A stretch of 64,000 nt of DNA, taken from NCBI GenBank assembly GCA_948471055.1, contig CAOKQZ010000002.1, positions 1 to 64,000 of the forward strand, read 5' to 3'. Shown here in pieces: positions 48,222 through 58,157 of the stretch (the first letter of the stretch is position 1; each line of letters opens with the position of its first letter). The notes below the pieces were generated by a model. That model was not told the DNA's origin. It did no database searches and was given only the letters and a program-made list of their open reading frames with translations. The stretch comes from an uncultured Clostridium sp. GTDB taxonomy: Bacteria > Bacillota > Clostridia > TANB77 > CAG-508. Both the position numbers and the translations under genes were made by a program.

Positions 48222-49565
48222 ATGTTTAAGGTAATAGAAACTTTTAGTGGAATAGGTAGTCAAGCTAAAGCATTGGAAAATATAGGAATAAAACATGAAA
48301 TATTGTGTACTGCAGATTGGGACATAAATGCAATTATAGCATATGACTTAATTCACAATGGAAAACAAGATTTAGAAAAATATGAAAAAATGTCAAAGGA
48401 AGAAATGCAAAATAAATTATCAAAATATACTCTTAGTATGAATGGTAAAAAGCCAGCAACTGAAATGGCTATAAAAGGAATGAATAGTGAAGTATTAAAA
48501 AGACTATTAAGTGCAATAGAGAGAACTAATAATTTGGTTAGTATAACAGATATAAAAGGAACAGATCTCCCAAGTGATGTAGATTTATTAACATATTCAT
48601 TTCCTTGTCAAGATTTATCAGTAGCAGGATTTTGGCATGGAAATAAGGGAGGTATAGATAGAGATGCACATAATAGATCTGGGATGCTATGGGAAGTAGA
48701 AAGAATATTAAAAGAAAGAGTCTTAGAAAAACTATCATTACCTAAATTTTTATTAATGGAAAATGTAAGTGCAATTCTCACTGAAAGACATAGAAAGAAT
48801 TTTGAAGAATGGCAGGGTTATTTAAAAAGTATAGGTTATTATAATAAAATATATACATTAAATGCTAGTAATTTTGGTATTCCTCAAAAAAGAGTAAGAA
48901 CATATATGATTAGTATATTTACAAATAGTGACATACAAAAAGAAAAACAAATAGATAGATATTTTAATGAACATGATTTGGAAAAAAAAGAATATTTAAA
49001 AAAGATTATAAAGAAAAGTAAAAATTTAAAAGATGATATTTTGAAATTAAATTATAAAAATAAGCAATATAAAATGGAAGCAGATGAATGCCAACCAAAT
49101 GATACTCAATCAAGAAGAGAAATATATCAAAATAATGATATATTATATACTAATAAAAAAGTGAATAATATAATTGTATCTACTGTTACTACAAAACAAG
49201 ATAGACATCCAAATTCAGGATTAATAGATTATAAAAGCGAAGATTCAAGCAAAAGTAAATATAGATACTTAACGCCTAGAGAATGTTTTTTATTAATGGG
49301 ATTTGATGAAGAAGATTATCAGAGAATTATAGATAATAATTTTAAGAGTAGAAAAAATGAGATGTTTTTTAGTAGAGATAAATTATATAAAATGGCTGGT
49401 AATAGTATAGTAGTAAATGTGTTAGAAGAAATATTCAGACAAATAATTCAAATAGAAGAAATATTAGAGGAAAACCAATTTAATGCTATTCAAATGATAA
49501 AAGAAAAAATAGAAATAATAAACAATATTAATGGAAATGTCATAAAAAAAGTTATTTATAATTAG
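48222..49565 (+). CDS. DNA (cytosine-5) methyltransferase
   Basis: The 447-residue product has motif I VIETFSGIGSQAKALENIG, motif IV with catalytic Cys (LLTYSFPCQDLSVAG), motif VI LLMENVSAI, motif VIII-like NFGIPQKRVRTYMI, motif IX/X RYLTPRECFLLMGF and KMAGNSIVVNVL. It probably protects host DNA from the nuclease module. ATG 48222 is chosen for its SD (GAAAGAGGTAAAAAA); 48156 (TTG) is an in-frame alternative without one. It is the last gene of the defence operon. Confidence 0.92.
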   Translation: MFKVIETFSGIGSQAKALENIGIKHEILCTADWDINAIIAYDLIHNGKQDLEKYEKMSKEEMQNKLSKYTLSMNGKKPATEMAIKGMNSEVLKRLLSAIERTNNLVSITDIKGTDLPSDVDLLTYSFPCQDLSVAGFWHGNKGGIDRDAHNRSGMLWEVERILKERVLEKLSLPKFLLMENVSAILTERHRKNFEEWQGYLKSIGYYNKIYTLNASNFGIPQKRVRTYMISIFTNSDIQKEKQIDRYFNEHDLEKKEYLKKIIKKSKNLKDDILKLNYKNKQYKMEADECQPNDTQSRREIYQNNDILYTNKKVNNIIVSTVTTKQDRHPNSGLIDYKSEDSSKSKYRYLTPRECFLLMGFDEEDYQRIIDNNFKSRKNEMFFSRDKLYKMAGNSIVVNVLEEIFRQIIQIEEILEENQFNAIQMIKEKIEIINNINGNVIKKVIYN

Positions 49566-49780
49566 GTTTATGATATATAAATATAAAAATTGTAAGTTAT
49601 ATAATAAAATTAGAGTTGAATTCTAACTTTAGCTATTACTAATTTTTGATATATTATTAACAATAGTTAATTAAAAAATTCTATTTTGGAAAAATAAATA
49701 TAAAAATACAAATAAAAACTTTCTTTTTTGGAAACAATATGATATAATATTAGTATAATCTAAAAAGGAGAGTTTTTATT

Positions 49781-50713
49781 ATGTTAGGTGATAAAATTAA
49801 ATTATATAGAGAAAACAAAAAAATGACTCAAAATGAAATTGCTGAAATATTAGATGTAAGTTCAGCAACAGTATCAAAATATGAATCAGGTGCATTAGAA
49901 CCTAATATTGAGTCTTTAAAAAGGTTAGCAGATTTATTTGAAATATCAATTGATGAATTATTAAATGATGAAGAAGAAAAATTCGATATTTCAAAAATAA
50001 ATGTATTAGACACACTTAGAGAACAAAAAGATATGAAATTAAAAGGAAATTTATATCATCAAACTCAGGTTTCATTTGCATATAATACAAATCATATTGA
50101 AGGAAGTACATTAACAGAAGAGCAAACAAGATATATTTTTGAAACAAACACCATTTTATTTGAAGGTGATACAGTTGCGAAAGTAGATGATATATTAGAA
50201 ACATCTAATCACTTTAAATTAGTTGATTATATGTTAGATGTGGCAGATAAAAAGTTAACTGAAAAGATGATAAAAGAATTTCATAAGATTTTAAAAGATG
50301 GTACATTAGATAGTAGAGTGGAATGGTTTAATGTTGGAGAATATAAACAAAGAGCTAATACAATAGGAAGTGGTATTAAGACAACATCACCAAATAATGT
50401 TGAAAAAGAAATGTCAAAACTAATGGATTGGTATAATTCGCTTAAACAGGTTACCATAAAAGAAATAATTGAATTTCATTATAAATTTGAAAGCATACAT
50501 CCATTTCAAGATGGTAATGGTAGAATAGGAAGAATTATTATGTTTAAGGAATGTTTAAAAAACAATATTGTTCCTTTTATTATACAAGATGCAGATAAAT
50601 TATTTTATTATAGAGGATTGAAAGAATACAAAAATGAAAAAGGATATTTAGCGGATACATGCTTAAATGCACAAGATCAATATATTAAAATGATAGAATA
50701 TTATTTGAAATAA
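49781..50713 (+). CDS. HTH plus Fic domain protein
   Basis: The 310-residue protein has an N-terminal Cro/C1 HTH (YRENKKMTQNEIAEILDVSSATVSKYESG) and a C-terminal Fic domain with the intact motif HPFQDGNGRIGRI (about residues 235-247), which normally transfers AMP or another nucleotide group to a target. NTNHIEGSTLTEEQT is the usual Fic N-terminal region. SD AAAAAGGAGAGT. It begins 215 bp after the methylase gene and is followed after 21 bp by an unknown gene, suggesting a two-gene unit of toxin/antitoxin or regulatory type. Confidence 0.92.
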   Translation: MLGDKIKLYRENKKMTQNEIAEILDVSSATVSKYESGALEPNIESLKRLADLFEISIDELLNDEEEKFDISKINVLDTLREQKDMKLKGNLYHQTQVSFAYNTNHIEGSTLTEEQTRYIFETNTILFEGDTVAKVDDILETSNHFKLVDYMLDVADKKLTEKMIKEFHKILKDGTLDSRVEWFNVGEYKQRANTIGSGIKTTSPNNVEKEMSKLMDWYNSLKQVTIKEIIEFHYKFESIHPFQDGNGRIGRIIMFKECLKNNIVPFIIQDADKLFYYRGLKEYKNEKGYLADTCLNAQDQYIKMIEYYLK

Positions 50714-50734
50714 ATAATATTTGGGAGGGATATT

Positions 50735-52012
50735 ATGAGAGATAAACAATGTGTTTGTTGTAATGCACTGCAAAAGTTTTATAGTGCATTAAAAAACTTA
50801 AATAACTTTAGCACTAATAATGATATTATTGATAACATTTCAGCATTAGATTGTTTTTTTTCCGAATTTAGAAATATAACATTTGTTTTGCAAAAAGATT
50901 TTAAAGATAATAATTTAAGTGAAGAATATGAAAAACTAAATTTAAAATATTTGAAAAACGATAATATGAAGTGGTTTATAAATAAACGAAATAGTACGAC
51001 TAAACAAGCTCCTATAAGTATAGAAAAAAACATAATTATTGAAATTTATTTACCATATAATAGAATAAGAGTAGAAAGCGACAAATTAAAAATAAATTTT
51101 GAAGAGACATTTAATTTGACAAATGATTTTATAAAAAATATTATAATAGATAAGCTCGGAATGGTAGATGTATTTTTTAGCACAAAGATTATATTTAAAG
51201 AAAATGGTGAAGAACAAGAAATAATTCCTAAAATAATATATGGAATAGATATAATGATTAAATTTTTAAATGAAATATGTACAGTTAGAGAAGAATGCAG
51301 TAATTGTAATAATCTATTGAATAAAATTCAAAATTTATATCAAAAAATAATACTGAATGATATGCTATTAGTACATGATTATTACCTAGAAGATGGCAAA
51401 ATAAACTCTGTAGATAATGACTTACAATTTTTTGCTAAAAATAGTGATAATACTTTAAAAAAATTAAAGGAGTATAGAGTACCAATAAATGAAAATATTT
51501 TTGGTAATAATTATGACATAAATGAAATATTTGAAAAGTTTATAATAATGCACATAATAATTTTTAATGAATCCCATAAAAACATATATCCAGCTTTTAT
51601 GATAGTGTATAAAGACTTTACCACTAATATAATTCCAATATATGCTATTGCAAAAACAACACTATATAGAAATATATATGAGTTAAGTGATAATATCGAG
51701 TTTGAAGATGTAAAAGCTGTTTTTTACTGTGGAGAGATTTATGAATACGATATTGAAAGTTTTAATGATATCAGCAATTTAGAATATAAGGATAGAATAA
51801 AAAAGGCAAAATACGCTAGTTTAATGTTTGCACATATAAATGATAATGGACAAGTAAAAGAATGTAGGTTTAATGAAGAAAATATAATGTGTAAAGATTA
51901 CATTATAAGTAAGCTAAAAGAAGACAATCAATTTACTGATAGTAATGGTTTGTTTTTTTTAAATCCGATAGTAGGAAAAATTAAAAACGAAAGCTTTAAT
52001 AAGAAGATATAA
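50735..52012 (+). CDS. Unknown island protein, 425 aa
   Basis: SD TTGGGAGGGATATT before ATG 50735. The N-terminus has KQCVCCNALQ and the middle has CTVREECSNCNNLL, two Cys pairs that could bind zinc together. The rest is helical and mixed with no motif I know. Its close spacing behind the HTH-Fic gene suggests a functional pair. Very AT-rich. Confidence 0.7.
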   Translation: MRDKQCVCCNALQKFYSALKNLNNFSTNNDIIDNISALDCFFSEFRNITFVLQKDFKDNNLSEEYEKLNLKYLKNDNMKWFINKRNSTTKQAPISIEKNIIIEIYLPYNRIRVESDKLKINFEETFNLTNDFIKNIIIDKLGMVDVFFSTKIIFKENGEEQEIIPKIIYGIDIMIKFLNEICTVREECSNCNNLLNKIQNLYQKIILNDMLLVHDYYLEDGKINSVDNDLQFFAKNSDNTLKKLKEYRVPINENIFGNNYDINEIFEKFIIMHIIIFNESHKNIYPAFMIVYKDFTTNIIPIYAIAKTTLYRNIYELSDNIEFEDVKAVFYCGEIYEYDIESFNDISNLEYKDRIKKAKYASLMFAHINDNGQVKECRFNEENIMCKDYIISKLKEDNQFTDSNGLFFLNPIVGKIKNESFNKKI

Positions 52013-52267
52013 TAATAATTTAAAGAGAAAACAATATTTAAATTTGAAAATTATAAAGTGATAGAAACCCCACAATTTCAAGAATTTTTAATTAGGTAAT
52101 GTCATTGAATATTAGAAAAAACATAAAGGTATCTTAAATAAGATGATAGTACAACTGTATCTAAGAGGATATATGATGCAGCTGAATTTTTAAGAGAATC
52201 ATCAAAAAAATGAAGGAATAGAAAGTGTACTGAGTTAATATTGGGAAAGGTCAATTAATAAGTTTAC
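52013..52267. other. Decayed stretch after the unknown island gene
   Basis: About 255 bp without an intact ORF. Short peptide-like remnants (for example ENYKVIETPQFQEF and RIYDAAEFLRESSKK) suggest a degraded phage- or element-type gene. Confidence 0.4.
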
Positions 52268-52300
52268 AAGTGAGCAAAATGTATAAAAAATTGCTCACTT
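52268..52300. terminator. Bidirectional terminator
   Basis: A perfect 10-bp stem, AAGTGAGCAA / TTGCTCACTT, with a 13-nt loop and T-rich tail, between convergent genes. Confidence 0.85.
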
Positions 52301-52312
52301 TATTTTTATATT

Positions 52313-52606
52313 TTAAGATTTAATGACTTTTCCAATCAACTGTACTCCATCACAAAAACCATTCCTATAATACTTCTCATTCCAATAGCAAATATAATCA
52401 AAAAAATTATCATCAAGCAGTTTTAACTGTTTTTCAACATACTTCTTATTCTGTTTAGGAACATTCCTCAAAATTTTTTCACTAATTTCTTCAAAGCAAA
52501 TAAAATGCTTTTTATCTTCTGAACAAGTAAGACTAGCAATAGTATCCTCTCTAAAATCCAACCAAACTTTCAAAATATCATCATTAACCTCTCTTAAATT
52601 ACTCAT
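52313..52606 (-). CDS. Small hypothetical island protein, 97 aa
   Basis: ATG 52606 follows GGAGGTTGATTTTT. The product begins MSNLREVNDDILKVWLDF and ends NGFCDGVQLIGKVIKS, resembling small phage/ICE-encoded proteins of unknown function. It is on the opposite strand to the rest of the island. Confidence 0.65.
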   Translation of the reverse strand: MSNLREVNDDILKVWLDFREDTIASLTCSEDKKHFICFEEISEKILRNVPKQNKKYVEKQLKLLDDNFFDYICYWNEKYYRNGFCDGVQLIGKVIKS

Positions 52607-52998
52607 AAAAATCAACCTCCAAAAATTAAAATTATTCATTTTCAAAAAGCACCCACAAGAGCCAAAATACTACAAACATTCGTACCATATCCATTGGGTA
52701 AAAATTGGGTAATATCCACTCCAAAAACGCCCTAAAAAGACACAAATGTTCCACAAATCAAAACTCTTGTAAATACCTAAATACCAACAAAAACTCTAAT
52801 TTTCACAAACTCACAAAAGCCGGTCAAGTCTCGCTCATAACCCGAAGGTCGATAGTCTAGAGTCTTAACACTACATTCCAAGAAATAAGAAGCAACTTCT
52901 AGATTTTAACAGATGTTTTCGTCTACGCTCCAAGCAAAATGGTTACGCTTTAACCACAATAAAGGCAAAATTTAATATAGTTAGCCTTGGTTTTAAGG
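52607..52998. other. Island right-end non-coding region
   Basis: About 390 bp without a gene. It includes a repeated ATTGGGTAA-like motif (about 52690-52712) and, at 52829-52855, TCTCGCTCATAACCCGAAGGTC, which looks like the CAU anticodon loop region of a tRNA-Met but lacks a proper stem and a T-arm. This could be a remnant attachment site. Confidence 0.45.
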
Positions 52999-53036
52999 AA
53001 TCTATTGAGAAAAATGTCATTTTATGATATAAAATA
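52999..53036. repeat. Right copy of the 38-bp direct repeat with promoter
   Basis: Identical to 40862-40899. TTGAGA (53005-53010), 17-bp spacer, TATAAA (53028-53033). It would restore a promoter for the host genes to the right of the island. Confidence 0.85.
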
Positions 53037-53198
53037 TAATCGAAAACCAATCATTACAATACTGAACAATAAGGATTACTTAGTGGAATTAAATAAAAAA
53101 ATTCAAGAAGAAGTACAAGAATATCTTGAAAGCAATAATATAGAGGAATTATCCGATATGGTAGAAGTAAGATATGAAATTTTAAGGAGGAATAAAAA
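53015..53198 (+). pseudogene. Remnant of a MazG-like house-cleaning pyrophosphatase
   Basis: The peptide RKPIITILNNKDYLVELNKK followed by IQEEVQEYLESNNIEELSDM keeps the EExxE metal-binding helix of phosphoribosyl-ATP pyrophosphohydrolase-like proteins. It lacks the usual LVRDKIPEII start and the C-terminal half. The right repeat and promoter run into it, so the gene was probably damaged at the island junction. Confidence 0.6.
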
Positions 53199-53678
53199 AT
53201 GGCATTTACATTTTTGGGGTTACCAATCATTTTTTCAGTTATGGCAGTTATCGTATCAACCATTGTAATATGGGGAATTACAAAATTTGTATTATACATA
53301 TTTCAAAGTTTTGGATTATTAAATTTAGCAAGAAAAGAACAATATAAGTATCCATATATTGCATGGGTACCGGGATTATCTCATTATCTAATCGGAAAAT
53401 TTTGTTACAACCATAAAAAAGCGATTTTATATACTGTATGTACCATCATCAAATTAGTGCTATCGATTAGTATGGTAATGATAAGTAACCGCATTTTGTT
53501 CTATTCATGGCTAATTTTCATTATTATCTATTTTATAATAGACATGCTTGTAATGAACCAATTTTACAAAAAAGTTTATAAACAACCACAACTATTTACG
53601 ATATTCACCATTATCACCTTTGGACTATTAAAACCAATTTTTATCTATACAAGTAAAATTAAGAAAATTACCATATAA
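53199..53678 (+). CDS. Small integral membrane protein, 159 aa
   Basis: SD TTAAGGAGGAATAAAAA before ATG 53199. There are four hydrophobic helices (about 1-25, 62-82, 88-108, 130-150) and a YPYIAWVPGLSHYLIGKF loop. No enzyme motif. Unknown function. It starts directly after the MazG-like remnant and was perhaps once co-transcribed with it. Confidence 0.75.
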   Translation: MAFTFLGLPIIFSVMAVIVSTIVIWGITKFVLYIFQSFGLLNLARKEQYKYPYIAWVPGLSHYLIGKFCYNHKKAILYTVCTIIKLVLSISMVMISNRILFYSWLIFIIIYFIIDMLVMNQFYKKVYKQPQLFTIFTIITFGLLKPIFIYTSKIKKITI

Positions 53679-53800
53679 GAGAAAACATAGAATACTAAAA
53701 AAACTGACCAGCGTGTATAATGATAAAAGGAGAATTTTATGTTATAATAGTAAGGTGATAAACAAGTAAGTAACCTTACTTGCATAAAAGGAGATTAGAA

Positions 53801-55655
53801 ATGGGAATACGTGATTTTAAAATACCAAAGATGAAATTTAAGAAAATGAAGATTCATACCGATATGTTAGAGGAATTAAATGAATTTGATTTTGAAGCAA
53901 TAGAAAAAAAGAATATACGAAATAGAACCACTCCATATGAAGATGTATCAGACTATAAAACCGTAAAAGAATTCTTTTTAAAATCGGTAAAACAATATGC
54001 CGATTACCCATGTATTTTAGAAAAACCAAACCATAAAGAACCCTATAAAACCATTACATACGCACAATTTGGACAGGATGTATTTAGTCTTGGAACGGCT
54101 CTAATTCATTTGCTAAATTTGAAAGACAAACGAGTGCTTATTATAGGAGAAAACCAGTATGGGTGGTACGTATCGTACATGGCGATGTTATGTGGTGTGG
54201 GAATTGCCGTACCAACCGACAAAGAATTACCATTAAATGAACTAGAAAATATCATAAACAGAAGCAATGCGTCTGGCGTTATTTATTCTCCCAAAAGAGC
54301 AGATGATATGAAAAAATTAGCCGAAAAATTACCACAGGTAGAATATTTTATCGAAATGAAATCTGACCAAAAAATACAAGACAAATTTGTTGGACTAGAG
54401 TATTTAATAGAAATTGGAAATCGCATGAGGCAAGCAGGAAATTGTACATTTGAAGATATAGAAATTGATGAAGAGGAATTTAAAATACTATTTTTTACCT
54501 CACGGAACAACTTCTAATTCAAAGGGAGTTATGCTAAATAACCGAAACTTAGCAGCAAATATCAATGCCGTATCAGCTTATGTAAAAATCTATCCAAAAG
54601 ACCGACTATTTTCGGTATTACCACTGCACCACTGTTATGAATCTACTATAGGATTTTTACTTCCAATTGCGAATGGTGCTTCCATAGCCATTTGTGAAGG
54701 CTTACGTTATATTGTACAAAACTTAACAGAAGCAAAGCCAACGGCTATTTTAACAGTTCCTCTGTTAGTAGAAAGCCTATATAAGAAAATTAATGAAAAA
54801 ATCGTAAAAAGCAAAAAAGATAAGATGGTAAATACGATGATATCGTTTACCAATGCATTAAAAAGAGCAGGAATCGATATTAAAAAGAAAGTATTTAAAG
54901 AAATCTATGACAATTTAGGTGGAAACTTAAGAATTGTCGTATGTGCAGCAGCACCAATCGATAAGAAGGTAGGATTATGGTTAGAAGATATAGGAATTAC
55001 CTTTTTACAAGGATATGGCTTAACAGAAACGGCACCAATTGCAGCTCTAACACCAGAATATAACCCATGTATAGGTTCTTGCGGAAAAGCAGTTGTAGGG
55101 GCAGATATTAAAATTGATAAGCCAAATGAAAATGGAGAAGGTGAAATTTATATAAAATCACCAACATTAATGATGGGATATTATGAAGATGAAGAAGAGA
55201 CCAAAAAAGTAATTAATGAAGAGGGATATTTTAATTCTGGTGACATTGGCTATATCGATCAAGATGGTTATATTTTCATTACAGGAAGAAGTAAAAATGT
55301 GATTGTAACCCAAAACGGAAAAAACATTTATCCAGAAGAAATCGAAATGCTAATTGATAAACTAGAAGAAGTAAAAGAATCCATGATATATGGAAAAACA
55401 CCAGAAAACAAAACGAAAAAAGAAGACAAAGAATTAATCATAACCGCAAGAGTATTACCAGATTATGAAAAAATAGAAGAAATCCACGGTAATCTTTCCG
55501 AAGAAGAAGTAAGAAATCTAATTTGGACCAAAATAAAAGAAATAAACAAAAAATTAACCTCTTACAAAGCTGTAAAAGACCTAGAAATCAAGCAAGGTGA
55601 ATTTGAGAAAACCTCAACTATGAAGATTAAGAGATACAAGGAATTAAACCATTAA
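53801..55655 (+). CDS. fadD: Long-chain acyl-CoA synthetase, with +1 recoding at CGG 54503
   Basis: An ANL-superfamily ligase that forms acyl-AMP and then acyl-CoA. ATG 53801 follows AAAGGAGATTAGAA. The N-terminal frame ends at FKILFFTS, then TCA CGG AAC at 54503. Skipping the C gives TSGTTSNSKGVML, the AMP-binding P-loop, and the second frame continues with LPLHHCYE, GYGLTETAPI, NSGDIGYIDQDGYIFITGR and KNIYPEEIE to 55655. About 617 residues, normal for this clostridial form. Unshifted, the frame ends after a few codons, before any catalytic motif. Terminator follows. Confidence 0.93.
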
Positions 55656-55660
55656 AAATA

Positions 55661-55693
55661 AGAACCCCCAGTCGCGGAGCGACTGGGGGTTCT
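55661..55693 (+). terminator. Terminator of fadD
   Basis: A perfect 15-bp GC-rich stem, AGAACCCCCAGTCGC / GCGACTGGGGGTTCT. Shares GACTGGGGGTTCT with the hairpin at 9478-9526. Confidence 0.9.
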
Positions 55694-55825
55694 TAAAGAA
55701 AATATATAGCTTGGATTATGTATCGTAACAATCATAAAAAGTAAAAAAATATAACAAAATTACTTCACAAACCCCAATTTATGATATAATGATTTTGTAA
55801 AAAACAAAAGAATAAAGGGGAAAAT

Positions 55826-58154
55826 ATGATTGAATTAAAAAATGTATCCAAATTTTATTATGGGAAAGATACCGTAGCAAGTGGGTTTTCGAAGATTAGT
55901 CTAACACTCGATATGGGTGAGTTTGTGGTGATTACTGGGGAGAGTGGTAGTGGAAAATCGACTTTGCTAAATGTGCTTTCTCGGGCTAGATACGTATGAA
56001 GAAGGAGAAATGTACGTAAATGGCGAGGAAACCAGTGGATATCGTGAGATTGATTTTGAGAATTACCGAAAAAAGTATATTGGTAATATTTTTCAAAGTT
56101 TTAATTTGGTCAATAGTTATACGGTTTACCAAAACATTGAACTTGTGTTATTGGTAAATGGATATAAAAAATCGGAAGTAAAGCAAAAGATTTTAGATGT
56201 GATTGAAAAAGTAGATTTAATGAAATATAAAAATACGAAAGTATCGAAACTTTCAGGTGGGCAAAAGCAAAGAGTTGCTATTGCAAGAGCGTTGGTAAAA
56301 GATACGCCCATTTTGGTTGCCGATGAACCAACCGGAAATTTAGACGCTAAGTCAGCCGAAAATATTATGGCATTATTACATGAGGTATCAAAAAATAAGC
56401 TCATGATTTTGGTAACCCACAATTATGAGCAAGCCGAACCCTATGCAACAAGAAAAATCATGATGCATGATGGAAAAGTAATTGAAGACAAAAAAATCTC
56501 CCAAAACGAAACAAACGATAATACAGGAATACCTATAGAGGAAGACGTCGTGTTTACTAAAACATACCAACCCCAAACGAAAATAAACGATAATGCAACC
56601 CAAAACCCTGTAGGGGAAGAATACGTATGTACCCAAACAAACCCACCGTCAAAGCACATGAAAATAGGAAGTAAAATTCGTTTGGGAATTCGAAACACGT
56701 TTAATATTTTTTCGAAATTTGTACTATTACTAGCCGTCTATGTGGTACTAATATTAGCGGTACTAGGAGGTTATTCCTCACTTGCCAAACAGGAATATGA
56801 AAAATCCAAACTAGGAACCAACCAGTATTTTGTCGATACCAATGAAAAACGAATTGTAATTAAGAAAAAAGACGAAACCATGATTACCAAAGAAGATTAT
56901 GAGGTTATCAAGCAACTGCCAAATGTAGAAAGCATAATCGAAAACGATTTATTTTTAGACCAACAAGTAGGCATACAAACGGATAACTTTGGTTTTCAGG
57001 TAAGACTTTCCGAAATAGAAGAAAACCTACCTTTACATTTAGGAAGAATGCCAGAAAACGAAGAGGAGGCCATTTTAGAAATACCAGAAAAATTCTATCC
57101 GAAAGATTATATCGAAGAAAGTATCTTAAATAAAGACTATATTGTAAGAAATATGGTAAACTGGATAGAAATCTACGAAAACAAAATAAAAGTAGTCGGA
57201 ATTATCTTAAAAGACACACAAAACAATTGGAGCCAAAACAGTACCATGTATATCGCTAAAAACAAATTAGATATCGCAAGAAAAATCATGAACAGCGCCA
57301 ATAGCGAGCTAAGTGTCGAATTTAACAATCATATTATGAAAGCCACAGGACAATACCGAGTCATTCCAAACAAAAAAGTACCAAGTGGTAGTGTATATGG
57401 GTTTGAAGGTTTAAACAGTATGACAAAAAAGAAAAGTTGTAAAAACCAAAACCTAATTCTCCAAGCCAAAAATCGATATTTTGAAGAGGAAATAACCCTA
57501 AAAATTACCCAAATCTATCATGAAAAAAATAGTAAAACACTACTAGGAATTGACGGAAAAAATCTAAATACCTCTACTTTCTATGTAAATCCAGAAGACT
57601 ATTATGCCTTATTTGAAAAAGGAAATTTCCAAAGTAGTGTATTTGTACAAGACTTAAAAAACGTAGAAGCAACCCTGCAAAGCTTAGAACAGTTAGGCTA
57701 CAAGACATTATTTATAAAAGACACACTGGTGAATTATTCAGACGCCTCCGAAGTAATTGGAAATGCGGTTCGATTTGTGATGGTAATCGTAGTAATTGTT
57801 AGCCTATTTTTCTTATCCTACTTTATTATAAAAATCATCCTAAAATCCAGAAATGTGTACTATTCCACCATTCGCATGCTAGGAGCAACAAGAAAAAATG
57901 CAAAACAATTATTAAGAATAGAACTAATTACTGTTTTACACATTGCCTATGGTCTTGTTTTAGGAGGATGCTACTTATTACAAAAAGGTATCTTAAAGCA
58001 AGCGTTTTTACAAGACCTCATTCGTTATTTGAACATAAAGGATTATGGAATTTTATATATGGTACTAATCTTCATATCACTCCTTATTTCCAACCGTTAT
58101 GCAAGACAGTTATTCCAAAAATCGGTTATGAATACGTATAAGGAGGAGGTGTAG
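55826..58154 (+). CDS. Fused ABC ATPase-FtsX permease 1, with +1 recoding at CGG 55982
   Basis: A MacB-like transporter polypeptide. ATG 55826 (SD AAAGGGGAAAAT). Walker A GESGSGKSTLL is intact in the first frame; at 55982 TCT CGG GCT breaks it and skipping the C gives LLNVLSGLDTYEEGEM. Then come Q-loop YIGNIFQSFNLVNSYTVYQN, signature KLSGGQKQRVAIARALV and Walker B ILVADEPTGNLD. After a linker and a TM helix there is a large extracellular domain and a C-terminal FtsX permease part (three TM helices). About 775 residues. The family exports peptides or resists antimicrobial peptides. Adjacent to a second such protein, so they probably pair. Confidence 0.9.
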
Positions 58155-58157
58155 AAT

